DNA of 64,000 bases, from positions 19,055,501 through 19,119,500 of the forward strand of contig CM072803.1 of assembly GCA_037013495.1 (NCBI GenBank), given 5' to 3'. This document shows, in pieces, positions 27,711-38,868 of this stretch. The notes below the pieces were generated by a model. That model worked only from the letters and a program-made list of their open reading frames with translations. It did not search any database and had not been told where the DNA came from. Every line of letters starts with the position of its first letter. Position 1 is the first letter of the stretch. A program made the translations under genes and the position numbers. This DNA is from Hippophae tibetana (lineage: Eukaryota; Streptophyta; Magnoliopsida; Rosales; Elaeagnaceae).

Positions 27711-29440
27711 TCTTGAGAAGTTTTTTCTTTCTTTTTTAAATATTATATTATAGTTAATTTTTATTTTATTTATCCGTAGTAACAATTCATGTAGGGATTG
27801 ATAATTGAAGATCTCTAGAAAGCTCGTTTTATGAAACCTATGAAAACTAAAAAAAAAAGTATAGACAATTTATTTATGGGATGAATATTATATGGTAATG
27901 ATAGAAAAAAATTTGATACCAAATAAAGGTGAATTTTTTTGGCATTGAATTGAGGTATTAAGAAAGAACAGCTAGTCTATAATGTAATATAAAACATTTA
28001 AATAATAGTACAAATCTATGTTATTTGGAGATATTTCAATAATACATTAAAATAATCTATTTTTTTATGTATTTATATAATTATTTATTATTTTTCTCAT
28101 TTTATCTCATTTAAAAACCAAAAAAAACTTATTTTCTAAGGCCTCATTTGATAACAATTATAATTTATGATTAAAAAATTAGTTTTATAATTTATGATTT
28201 TTTGAAAAATAATTACAAATATGTTAGGTAACAATTTTTAATTAGTGATTTTAAAAAAAAAATCAAAAATCACTTCAAGTTGTTTGGTAATACTTTATGT
28301 TTTTTTCGAAAACTTAAAAAATAAAAATAAAAATTGACAATTATTTACAAATTTTATGTTTTAATTATTTTCTTTAAATATTTATAAATACAAAAGTCAT
28401 AAGATTTTATTTGTTTTTTTAAATGTTTGGTAAAAATAAAAAAAAATCATAAATCATAAATCTAACTCAAAAATCTAATTTTTAAATATTTATTAATCAC
28501 TCCATATTTTCATAGCGATTTCTTAAAAATTGAAAATCAAAATTATAAATCGTTACCAAACATACCTGATTGAAAAATCACTTGAAGAAAATAAAAATCT
28601 AGAATCAAAATCATTATCAACAAACCTAAATTTTACTTAATTTCTTTAGTCCTAAAGTTTCTTGAGAAGTTTTTTCTTTCTTTTTTAAATATAATATTAT
28701 ACTTTAGTTATATTTGATCGACAATAATAGAAATAATAATGAAAATAATTTAAAATATTTTGTATTTTGTTTAACTATTCATCTGTAAACAATATAAAAT
28801 ATTTCAATAATAGTTAAAATTCATATTTTTTTCAAACCTTTTAAAAATACACTGGAATGTTCTGTTTTTATATATATTTATATAACAATTTATTATTTTT
28901 TCTCATTTAAAAACAAAAAAAAATTATTTTCTAAGGCCTTGTTTGATAACAATTCTAATTTATGATTTATGATTAAAACATTAGTTTTGTGATTTATGAT
29001 TTTTTTTATAAAAATAATCATCAATATGTTAGATAATAATTTTTACTTAGTGATTTTCAAGAAAAAAAAATCAAAAATAACTTACAAATTTTTTGGTAAT
29101 TTTTTATGTTTTTTTTTTCAAAAACTTAAAAATAAAGAAATATTTTGGTTATTATTTACAAATTTTATGTTTTAATAATTTTCTTCAAATAGTTATAAAT
29201 AAAAGTCATAATATTTTATTTATTTTCTAAAAAAATGTTTGGTAAAAATTAAAAATATCATAAATCATAAATCTAATTAAAAAAATATTATTTTTAAAGA
29301 TTTATGAATCACCTCGTATTTTTTTAAAATATGAAAATCAAAATTAAAAATCATTACAAGACATACCTGATTAAAAAATCACTAAAAAAAATAGAAATCC
29401 AAAATCAAAATTGTTATCAATCAAACTCTAATTTTACTTA
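27711..29440. repeat. Diverged tandem duplication carrying two hAT-like miniature elements
   Basis: A block starting TCTTGAGAAGTTTTTTCTTTC at 27711 recurs at 28660. Each is followed by a segment beginning TAAGGCCT (28137 and 28932) with TTTGATAACAATT, AATTTATGATT and CATAAATCATAAATCTAA. The segments end near 28620 and 29430 with strings (ATTATCAACAAACC, GTTATCAATCAAAC) that are roughly the reverse complement of the beginning. That is the arrangement of a non-autonomous hAT-like element with imperfect terminal inverted repeats. The repeated pre-element flank shows the two copies arose by tandem duplication of a larger unit, not by two insertions. No coding capacity. Confidence 0.7.
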
Positions 29441-29990
29441 ATTTAATTTTTTATAAATTTTACTTTAATATTTATTATTATTTTAATTCCACTGTTAAAA
29501 CAAATATAACAATAATAATATTGTTTCCATTGAATTCTAATCCTATTATTATTATCATTCTTATTACATTTCTATTCTATGAAACAACCTTAGAATATAT
29601 GATATTATTACACTACAAATCAATTTGCCAAGTTGTTTCTTAGGATACTTTATTAGAGAATGTGTAAGCTACTCTAGCTTTACAAACATAAATAAGTTCA
29701 TATGAGCAATGAGGAGGTAGTCAAAGTGTTAACGAGAAATAGGGATATCAACATCAATGCCTTAAAATCACTTGGACATTATTTGAACATAACATGTGAA
29801 AACAGAGAAAAATACAGTCCATAAGAATTGTAGCAAATTTGATTAAAAAAAAAAACAATATAAGAATCCATTACAAGATACAAGAATGAGTTTATGAGGA
29901 CACAATTATCAAAGAATATGTAAAGAGCCTTTACCAAAGATTCTATATCATATGAACTGCAGGGCGACCATATTTGCACCTCTTAGCAGC
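29441..29990. other. Downstream flank of the esterase gene, no gene seen
   Basis: AT-rich DNA beyond the poly(A) signal of the minus-strand esterase gene. No exon, RNA gene or clear repeat was identified. Confidence 0.45.
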
Positions 29991-30013
29991 CTTCATTCTT
30001 ATTTGTTCTCCTA

Positions 30014-30019
30014 TTTATT
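30014..30019 (-). terminator. Candidate poly(A) signal of the esterase gene
   Basis: AATAAA on the minus strand (TTTATT on +) lies about 75 bases past the esterase stop codon, inside an A/T-rich 3' region. This is a typical plant near-upstream element position. Confidence 0.45.
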
Positions 30020-30093
30020 TTTAACTGAATTGTAATTTTTTTAAATAGCTGAAAGATGCATGTATAAATAATTTAATGAGAATGAGAAGCAGC

Positions 30094-33000
30094 TTATTTG
30101 AAAACCAGATTGTGGCAAGTATTGTCGCAAGGGTACGGACAATCAATTGCCTTAACATTGGTTCGATCAAAGTACCAATCTCCAACAGAAATAGCAATTG
30201 ACTGCATAATGTCAAAAACATAGGATTAGATATTTGAACATTATTCAAAAATGCAGTTATCAAGAAAATATGCAAGTTGTGCCCATTGCCTCGTAGCAGA
30301 ATAACATATGCTTAAGTGCTACCAGTTTGAACCATGCCCATGTAAAGATGTGTGTAGTCATTTATTTATTTTCTTTAATCCAAGTTGCTGTCTTCAGCAA
30401 CTTAACGTGTGTGTGTCTCTTTCAGGTCTCAACACTTGAGTTTTAAAAAAAAAATCGGTTTGGTTCAGAAGCACCTTTGCATGATCTTAGAATTCGAAAC
30501 AAACGTCCCCAAGGTTTGTGAAAATTAAAAGTAATCAGTTGGATGAGGCATATACCTTCTTATCAATGACAGGGGAATTATCAGCAAACCAGGTATCCTG
30601 TCTCTCAGTTTGGCAGTGAGCAAAACATGAATTTATAAATAGACCATTTTGCTTAGTCATGGAGAACTGTTTGATCACATTTAGCATTTGATTCCTGAAT
30701 CCTGTTCCAAATAACCAAAGAGATACGTATGTATTATACTACTAAATGTACTTAAATGGATCTTTTCAAAGTCATTATAAGTTAGCACCATAAGTTTATT
30801 CATAAAAGATCACCTTGTAGAAATTGAATTTGTGATGGAGTACATTTTGCATTGTTTAATCTGCAATCCTGCCAATAGCCAGCAGGATCTGCTGATGGTG
30901 GCGCTAAACTCGATTGAATCTGATTTCAAAAGTGAAGATAGGAATTCATTTGTTTCTTCCAAAAATGCTTTTTAATATCCAAGTTCATCAGCAAGAATTG
31001 CGATTAGTGAAATCAGGCGTCATAGACTTAAGTTAAACTATATTATAAAAAATAAAAAATTACCTGCCATGAATCATAGGCTGCATTGAGAATAAAAAGT
31101 GGAGTTTTGATGTTGTTGATCATGTTCTGGGGGAAGAAACACTGAACAAGAAGAAAAACAAAGCAAAAAGGTAGCACAGTCAGTCCTAAAGAAAACAGAA
31201 GGCAAAATTGTCTGTGTTTTCACCTATAAGATATGAAAAGTTCTAAATATCACAAATTTGTAATATAACTCATTAATGTGGCAGATTATGATTGAATATT
31301 CCAATTTAGTCTACAAAGCTGTATTTTGTAACTAATGAGGTTTTGTCACGTCATTTATGTTTGTGAAGTATAGTAGTGCTCATAAGATATATGCCCAAGT
31401 AAAAAGGATTACCGAAGTTGGATCGAGGTGGTCAGTGCAAATACGTGGCAGATTATGTTCTACTCCCTGCAATCATTAAAGACGTAACTATCATATCTAT
31501 TATCTGATATCTGGTCATGAAACCAAGAATATAAAATTAGGTGAAAAACCACAACTGAAAATGCAATGGATGAAGGTACAAAATAATCTAGACCACTTTG
31601 TCTCAATTATGGCAGATTACTGGAAAAGGCTTATATTTAATTGAAATTCTTTGAAAGATGTGAATTTGATAGATATGGAATACAAGTTAAGAAACATTTC
31701 TAGAAATGGTAATTGCTATTACAAATGAATTTAAGTTTCTAAATGTTGTAGTCAACTTGTGAAGAAATATTATACTTAATTATAGCTGTAGGTCTTCAAA
31801 GTATAATAAAAAATTACCTGCAAGCCGACCACGCCACTGTACAAGTTTCTAAGAATCGTTCCTCCAGAGACATCCTTCCTGAATTTCCAGACAAGATTGC
31901 CAAACAAAAATTTGAAGTAAAGATGCAGAAAATGATCTCTGTGCAAAGTGAAAAAGGTAATGCAGAAAACAGCAAAGTGTGAAAGACAATACATACGCAT
32001 CAAGAAACAGGCCGGCATCACTCAGGCATTTCACTTTAGTAGTAGTTGGAAATAAACTCCTGAATTCATCACAATGCAAAATAGATGCCAATCCTCCAGC
32101 AGAACATCCAGAAAGAAGAGCCTGGCATGCATTAATAATCTATAAGTGTGTTCTGATTACATAAGAAAAGAGTAAGAAGAAACCTTAAGCATGATAAGAA
32201 ATAGGATGGGTGATCGCACAAGTCCACCACTAGCTTTTGCAACTGGAGTAGTCGACTAGCTATTTTTGTGAGCAATTTAGTCCACTAGTTTTAAAAAAAT
32301 AACAACACAACAACAAAGCAAATGCACTTAGGTTCAGTAGTTCTTTTCAAAATAATTTTTTTAAAAAATAGAAAAATAATAATTGACAATTTATCCTTAT
32401 GGATCACTTTATCAAAACCATAAAACTAGTGTACTAAACTACTCATAAAGAGTTATTGCACCAAACTGCTTTAACTGTAATAATTAAGGAACCATTTGTC
32501 CTTTAGAAATATTAGACCTGCTTGGCATTTTTCATTCCGTTCGACATTAAATCTTCCATTCCAGCCAACCATATGCGTTGTCCTCTATATTGCAATTGTG
32601 CAGCCTAGAGAAAAATCACTATACTTTAGATAAATCATCTATGTGATTAACCAAGGAATAATTAGATAGAAGAGCTAAAGATATGAATATGCCATCTCGT
32701 TCTTTTAAGGTTTAACCTATTCAACATGGCACGGAAAAAGACTACATGGAAAGAACGTCCAACAAACCTTATCTTCGCCATCACCAGCAAAAGAGGCACC
32801 ATCACAGTAACGAAGCTTCACTCTATTCCAGTTGAAAAAGTCTGAAATAGTATAGTAATGATCAAGAAGCTAATAAGAGAACCCAATAAGAAAATTAAGG
32901 GTATGTTTGCTTCTGCCTTTGAGACCCTACAAAAGTGATTATAAGAGCAAAAAAGCACTTTAGGACCAAACAGTAAAAAATATGTCAGAAGCGCTTTCAT

Positions 33001-35079
33001 GGGTTAGAAAGCACATTTTTTGCTTGTTGAAAGAAGTGCATTTTGTGCTTCTTTAGGAAACCACTTTTTTTCTAAAACCTATTGTCTAAAACCACTTTTA
33101 ACAGAAGCACAAGCAAACGAACTTTAAAAATCAATATATAATCAGAGAATATTGTTGATATTTCTCCCATTAATTGGTCACACAGTATGTGGTTTAAAAT
33201 ATAACCTGGATTTTCTTCAGCTTTATTGCTCAATATTCCAGTAAATGCAATTTGTTTTTCCATGAACTTTGATGAACCTCGCCGTGTTGTTTTACGGTAA
33301 ACACAATTTCTAACAGTGTTACACCATCCACCACCCTACCACAAGATTATTTGAGATAATAGTTTATGAAGAAAGTTGAAACAAATTCTGAAGAAATGAA
33401 TAAATCAATCTTCCTAAACAGAATCAATGCATAAATGTTTTTTGAACCATCTTGTTCTAATAGCTAAAACATTACTAAGAATCATGAACTATATATTTCA
33501 GAAGCTTGTAATTTTGATTATCTTGTGCAAGAAAGTTATTGGCTAAACTACATACTAGGTCTCAAACTTTCACCTTAGAACATTTAATTAGGTCAAAAAC
33601 TATTCAAGCAAATTAAATATGGTACCTAAACTTTTTGATTGTCACACATTTATGCATGTACTGTACCATAATAATAATCCAAAATTACACAAAAAAAACA
33701 ACATGTGAAAAAATTTGACAGTTCTTAAAAATTTGTCCCTGACCGAAACTTAAAATCACTGTACTAAACAGACTTACCTTAACAGTCACAAAACTAAGTG
33801 TCAATTGGATAAAATTACATGACTAAATCAAATAAAAACAGAGTTATTCAAGAGCATACAAAATTTTGTATCAAAAAAGACATTATGTAACCAGCAATTG
33901 TTTAATAAACCTAATAATGCCTTTGCATCTGATTTATCTCACAAACCTCCAATTGAATGAGCCAACTGCTTGCCCCGGGACCAAATCCACGATCCAGATG
34001 ATAACCCGGTAAAGTTCCATCCAGGCATACTGGACAAATGAAGTATAATTAGGACAAGCATTAGAATATATTAAAAGCAAATCTCATCATGCAAACAAAA
34101 AAAATATAACATTGAATATCATTGACAGTTGTGGAAGTCTACGAGGAGAGTATAGAAAATGAAATTTTGCATGTAATAGTTAGTCGGTTACACAGATACA
34201 AATATAGAGACACTTAAAAACTCAGGTCTAACTCTAAACCTAAAAGTTAATTTATGAGTTAGAGAATTGTCCAGACTTATAAGTAACACTGATGTCTTAC
34301 TCTTAGTCAATGTGGGACTTAACATCCCCTTTTCACATCGACTAGAGTCCGGATTTACAGCACAGTCCGGATTTACAATACGGTCCAGATTTACGGCACG
34401 AGAGTCGATAGGAGTACGAAGAAGTCAAGAGCCTAGCTTTGATACCAACTTAAAAACTCAGGCCTAACTCTGAACTCAAAAGTTACTTTATGAGTTACAA
34501 GGTTACCAAAACTTATAAGCAGCATTGTTGTCTTATTCTTAATCAATGTTGTCTTACTCTTAACCAATGTAAAACTTAACAAAGATAAAGAAAAGCAAAC
34601 AATTTGACACGAGAAAATTATAAAAATAATTTGAGACAAATTCAACCAAGATTTTTTTAGTCACGCTAATTATTACAATTTAATTTTTTTGTTATTTTTT
34701 TATAACAATTTGAAAAAATAACTTTACAAAAACAATTAATTAAATTTTAAATATTTTTATTTTAATTTTAATTTTTATCAAATTTTTTACATCGAAATGA
34801 TAACATATGTGAAACTATATCTACAAAAACTTAAACTATTACGACATAATCATTATTTTTATCCGAAAAAGAGTAGATAAATAACAAGCAACCTGCTTGT
34901 TTTGCATCAGCTCCTTGAATAAGAGTAAGTCCCACCATCAAAAGATTAGCTTGAGCTTTGGAGTCTGTATAACCTTCCATCAAGAAAAGCTCTGTTTCAT
35001 TAAGATTAAACTCTATAAACCCATGAACCCATTTGCTGTTAACAAACAGCACTAGAAAACCAACCCACAAAAGCCTCAT
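30094..35079 (-). CDS. Pectin acetylesterase (plant PAE/Notum family)
   Basis: Secreted wall enzyme that removes acetyl esters from pectin. Twelve exons, in transcript order: 34893-35079, 33947-34029, 33206-33335, 32768-32841, 32518-32604, 31997-32121, 31818-31878, 31413-31466, 31064-31141, 30814-30919, 30556-30701, 30094-30201. All introns are GT-AG, all phases agree, and together they give 412 residues, the usual family length. The start ATG opens [12 protein letters not shown], a clear signal peptide. An in-frame upstream TTG is not used. Landmarks: [20 protein letters not shown] (from residue 63), GGGWC (from 91), [18 protein letters not shown] (within 134-158), nucleophile Ser194 in SGCSAGG, Asp290 in NAAYDSW, His357 in FAHCQ, and VGDWYFDR near the end. 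The Ser, Asp and His match the triad expected for the family. Two small mobile elements sit in introns 1 and 3 without breaking the frame. Confidence 0.95.
32899..33122. mobile_element. MITE-like element in intron 3 of the esterase gene
   Basis: The left end GGGTATGTTTGCTTCTG and the reverse complement of the right end (GTTCGTTTGCTTGTGCTTCT) form imperfect terminal inverted repeats. The interior repeats AGAAGCAC/GTGCTTCT and AAAGCACTTT/AAAAGTGG words in both orientations. The size (about 225 bp), lack of coding and G-rich end resemble hAT-type miniature elements common in plant introns. An exact 8-bp target duplication is not evident, so class assignment is tentative. Confidence 0.5.
34213..34581 (-). 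mobile_element. TRIM retrotransposon in intron 1 of the esterase gene
   Basis: Two short direct repeats, 34213-34324 and 34449-34581, begin CTTAAAAACTCAGG and end ACTTAACA on the + strand; read on the minus strand they start TGTTAAGT. Between them, next to the right copy, the minus strand reads TGGTATCAAAGC (34436-34447), a close match to the initiator-Met tRNA primer-binding site. A purine run (GTGAAAAGGGGA) adjoins the other LTR, as a polypurine tract should. The interior is only about 120 bp and non-coding. Together this is the layout of a terminal-repeat retrotransposon in miniature, in the same orientation as the host gene. The right LTR carries a small internal duplication (TCTTA.TCTTAA.CAATG twice). 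Confidence 0.75.
34346..34399. repeat. Three tandem 18-bp units inside the TRIM
   Basis: AGTCCGGATTTACAGCAC, AGTCCGGATTTACAATAC and GGTCCAGATTTACGGCAC follow one another without gaps. The unit length is a multiple of three, but no functional frame is apparent. Confidence 0.85.
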
Positions 35080-35334
35080 CTCTTTTCCCTCCACTGCCTC
35101 AATAACTTCACTACCCAAGTTTTGAAAGAATAGATATGTAAGATGAAAAGGCCCAACTCTGAATCAGCCTGGATTTTTTTTTTAATTGGAGATTTTATAC
35201 TGAATTAATAAATTTCCATTAAAAGACATTTAAATACAATTAATGGAAAATATCCCAAGTTTGAAGCTTGTGAGCTAAAAATGGGAGAATATAATGAAAA
35301 GTAATGGATAGAAAGAGAAGATGCAGAGGAAGAG

Positions 35335-35343
35335 CTTTATATA
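35335..35343 (-). promoter_or_regulatory. TATA box of the esterase gene
   Basis: The minus strand reads TATATAAAG at this position, 256 bases before the start ATG. Transcription would be expected about 30 bases downstream (near 35305), giving a leader of roughly 225 bases. The sequence between is open of other strong TATA candidates. Confidence 0.6.
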
Positions 35344-35640
35344 CGCTGTTTGCCGGGCTTTTTAAGGGTTTAATTTTATAGTGGTCACGTTTCGAATCTT
35401 TTAAAATAAATAAATAAATAAATAATAATATGGATAAATTTTTACAATAAATTGGTCTAAAAATAATGCAAATTGAAATGACTCAATAATATTTTTTTCT
35501 CGTTAATACTATGTAATAATTATTACACTATATGAATATCTATTCATATATATGCCATTAAAATAAAATATTTTATTTTCATTAAATTATTGCATTCTTA
35601 CATTTGCATATTAATTTATAATTGGTTGAATCTAACACTC

Positions 35641-35870
35641 CCTTATTTGCTAAAAGAAAAAAATAGTATTTATTAATTTTTTTTATACCTACTTTATAAA
35701 ATTCAAACATATTAAAATAATACATTTTATAACCAAGGGAATAAAGAAAACTACTCCTTATTTGCTAAAAGAAAAAAATAGTATTTATTAATTTTTTTTA
35801 TACCTACTTTATAAAATTCAAACATATTAAAATAATACATTTTATAACCAAGGGAATAAAGAAAACTACT
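35641..35870. repeat. Apparently identical 115-bp tandem duplication
   Basis: The unit 35641-35755, beginning CCTTATTTGCTAAAAG and ending GAAAACTACT, is followed directly by a second copy at 35756-35870. By eye the copies match at every base. The other duplications here are diverged, so this one is very recent or an assembly or sequencing artefact. It lies about 300 bases upstream of the esterase TATA box. Confidence 0.9.
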
Positions 35871-36214
35871 AATTAATTAGATTAGATTTTACTTTATCTG
35901 TTTTAAAAAATAATTATTAATTATTAATTTAACTAATATCTAATTCTCCTTATAATTGCCACCATTGATGTGGAAAAAAAGGTGAAAATATAAAAAGAGC
36001 AAATCAAATAATTGCTTTGATGGAAGTAATTATTTTTCCTAGATTGTATCATTATAAAGTTATATAATAATTGCACAAGTATATAAATATAATTTGCTTT
36101 TTATCTTTAATGGAAATAATTTGTGAAATATTAAAAAATAATATCTCTAAAATTTATAATAAAAGGTACACTTCTTTATAACTTTGTGTTTTTTCATCAA
36201 CATATATAGACTAA

Positions 36215-37336
36215 TTCGAGCCGCTTTTTATGGGAAGGAGGCTTTAAGACGATCAATCATGCTTTGTGATTGTGCTTAGTAGCAACTTAGGTATGAAAAT
36301 ACTCTACAATGGTTGATAATCATAAAACTTATAAAATGATGGATGTCATGAAGGTGATATAATTAGCCTTAAGGGAATGGTTTGTGGATAACGTGGAATT
36401 GTTTTACTCGGTAGCCTATTGATTGTGATGGACTCGATGTTTAGTGACTATTGAAAGGAAGAGATGGATTGTTGTGCATTGGCTAGTATAAAAAATGGAA
36501 AGCTTTGGAGCCCATAGTTGCGCGCTCGAACAACAACCTATTGATGATGGTAATATTTAATAGCAGCCTTTACTTGAAGAATGTTATAAAGTTAATGTTG
36601 ATACTACTATAGATATTGAGATAGGTCTAATTGGTGTAGATTGTGTGGTTTGAAATAAAAGAGGGGAAGCAATGAGAGCCCTAATGGGCATCGTGAGGAT
36701 GGTGATGACACCACAGGTTGTTGAACTTTGAGTAATGTGGTACTAGTTAAAATTATATTTGGATATTGGACTTTATAGTGTAATTATCGAGTTAGAGAAA
36801 TTACATGTTGCATACATGATAAATAATAAAGATGTCTCACCTTTTACGAATGATCATATAATATATGTAATTTAAAATTTAATTACATAACATTTTTCTT
36901 TTTCATGTCTCTATTGTTCTAAAAAAGTTAATTATGTTTACTATTTAGCCAAGTTTAGAATTATTTTGATTCAACTATCTTTTGTTGGATTTGTATACCT
37001 AAATTGTATATTTTGAATATCAATTAATATAATCTTAAAATATCCTTAATATTTTTATACTCTTTATGTGATTTTGAAATAGTAAACGATTCAACAAATC
37101 TATTCTATGGAGTTCACAAAACGCTTACCTAGTTAACATTTAGATACGACTCTATCCAAATTATTTTAATTCATCTCAACATTCTCTATTTGTCCAATTT
37201 TTAGGTATTAAATAGACTTCCTGAGAGGATAATTTTAATCTTGTAACTTGAATTGAGGATGTGTTATAAGAACTTTGTCATGTCTATGATATTGTAACTT
37301 AGTTAAGAAAATTACCAAACTTCAAAAAATAGTGTT
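36215..37336 (+). pseudogene. Dead LINE 3' end (zinc-binding region plus RNase H-like domain), copy 1
   Basis: Around 36231 one frame gives EGGFKTINHAL, resembling the zf-RVT segment that follows plant LINE reverse transcriptases. From about 36588 the frame reads KVNVDTTIDIEIGLIGV, then a stop, then NKRGEAMRALMGIV and LKLYLDIGL, with INNKDVSPF further on. These match the order of the RVT_3 RNase H-like domain. Several in-frame stops make it non-functional. The part from 36601 to 37336 recurs at 39527-40290, and both copies share a TGA at the same codon (V-V-stop), so the element was already dead before being duplicated. Confidence 0.65.
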
Positions 37337-38811
37337 GATAGTATGAAGTGGATGGAAATGGATGAAAAGATAAAGTCTATACACTAGAATCAGACTTGAG
37401 AGTTAGTTCAACTTCCCAAAGGAAAGAAAACTATTGGCTGCAAATGGGTCTATGCCAAGAAGGAAAGTGTTCCTGGTAAAGACAACATCAGATACAAAGC
37501 TAGATTGGTAGCAAAAGGCTATGCTCAAAAAGAAGGAATAGAGTACAATGAGGTATTATTATCTATTGTTAAGCATTCATCTATTCAAATACTATTAGCT
37601 TTGGTAGCACAATTTGATTTCGAGTTAGCTCAACTCGATGTCAAAACAACTTTTCTCCATGGTACTTTGAATGAAGAGATCTACATGTCAATTTACGGTT
37701 TGAAGCAATCACCACGACAATGGTACAAGCGCTTTGATAGCTTCATCAAAGAACAAAAGTACACACGCAGTCAGTTTGATCACTATGTATACTTTCAAAA
37801 ACTCAAAGACGGTACCTTCATTTATTTTCTCTTATATGTTGATGATATGTTGATTGCATCTAAGAGCAAGATGGAGATCGATAGATTGAAGGCTCTATTG
37901 AGTTCAGAATTTGAAATGAAAGATCTTGGAGAAGCTAAGAAAATTCTTGGGATGGAAATCACAAGAGATAGAGTTGTAAGCACAGTCTATCTGACACAGA
38001 CTCATTATCTGAAGAAAGTACTACAACGGTTTGACATTGATGAAAAAACCAAACCAGTAAGTACACCACTTGTTCTTCACTTTCAGTTGAGTGCATTGAT
38101 GTCACCTAGCACCACCGATAAGAAGAAGCAAATGAAACGTGTTCCATATTCAAATTTCGTTGGTACCTTGATGTATGCAATGGTTTGCACCATACCTGAT
38201 ACTTCCCACGCTGTTAGTATAGTGAGTCGGTACATATATAATCTCGGTAAAGGACACTGACAAGAAGTGAAGTGGATTCTACAGTACATCTATGGTACTA
38301 TGGATATTGGTTTGAAGTTTGAGAGAGACAAGACTGAAGGCAAACACCTAGTTGGATATGTGGATTCTGACTATGTTGGAGATCTGGATAAGCGTCGATC
38401 TACAACTAGTTATGTGTTCACAATGGTAAGAGAACCAGTTTGTTGGATATCAACATTACAATCAACTGTAGCTTTGTCTACTACAGAGACAGAGTATATG
38501 GCTATAACAGAAGCATTCAAAGAAGCTATATGGCTTCTCAGGTTGACCAAGGATTTGGGTATTGTTCAAAAGAAGTGGAGGTTTTCTACGAAAGCTAGAA
38601 TTCCATTTGTTTGGCAAAGAACCAAGTTCATCATGGTCATACCAAGCACATCGATGTTCGATTTCATTTTGTTCAGAAAATTGTCGATGAAGGGAATGTT
38701 ATACTCCAGGAAGTCAGAACTGTAGATAACCATGCACATATGCTTACAAAGATGGTTATAGGGATTAAGTTTCAACACTGCTTAAACTTGATCAACATCT
38801 CTCGAGCTTAG
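37337..38811 (+). pseudogene. Ty1-copia pol fragment (reverse transcriptase and RNase H), broken
   Basis: The sequence opens inside pol and has no gag, protease or integrase. Landmarks: LPKGKKTIGCKWVYAKK (about 37413), RLVAKGYAQ, QLDVKTTFLHG, GLKQSPRQWYKRF, the catalytic YVDDML (about 37837), ILGMEITRDR, then RNase H motifs YVDSDY and STTETEYM, and KTKHIDVRFH-like TKHIDVRFHF near 38650. Damage: two stops near 37385-37403 (one where Trp is expected), a deletion of roughly 25-30 residues between EEIYM and the YGLKQSP motif, a TGA in place of Trp at about 38260, a frame change near 38570 and a further stop. The lineage looks Tnt1/Tork-like from the end of pol and the adjoining polypurine tract. 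Confidence 0.9.
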
Positions 38812-38854
38812 AGCACCTAGGGCGTATTTGGAGGCAGTGTTATGAACTTTTTTT

Positions 38855-38868
38855 GCCAAGGTGGAGAT
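38855..38868 (+). other. Polypurine tract of the copia fragment
   Basis: GCCAAGGTGGAGAT immediately precedes the 3' LTR. This is the classic plus-strand primer sequence of Tnt1-like copia elements. Confidence 0.8.

Noticed and set aside
30021..30275. Minus-strand open frame of 84 codons over the last esterase exon
   Set aside because: It is a different reading frame across the real exon 30094-30201 and its intron. The esterase frame has conserved family residues there.
34831..35118. A longer esterase start at 35118 beginning GSEVIEAVEGKE
   Set aside because: The codon at 35118 is TTG, not ATG, and the extension would hide the signal peptide. The ATG at 35079 opens a normal secretory signal and is used in the annotation.
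37505..38811. Copia reverse transcriptase as a live gene
   Set aside because: Multiple in-frame stops, an internal deletion and a frame change, and no gag, protease or integrase. It is a pseudogene.
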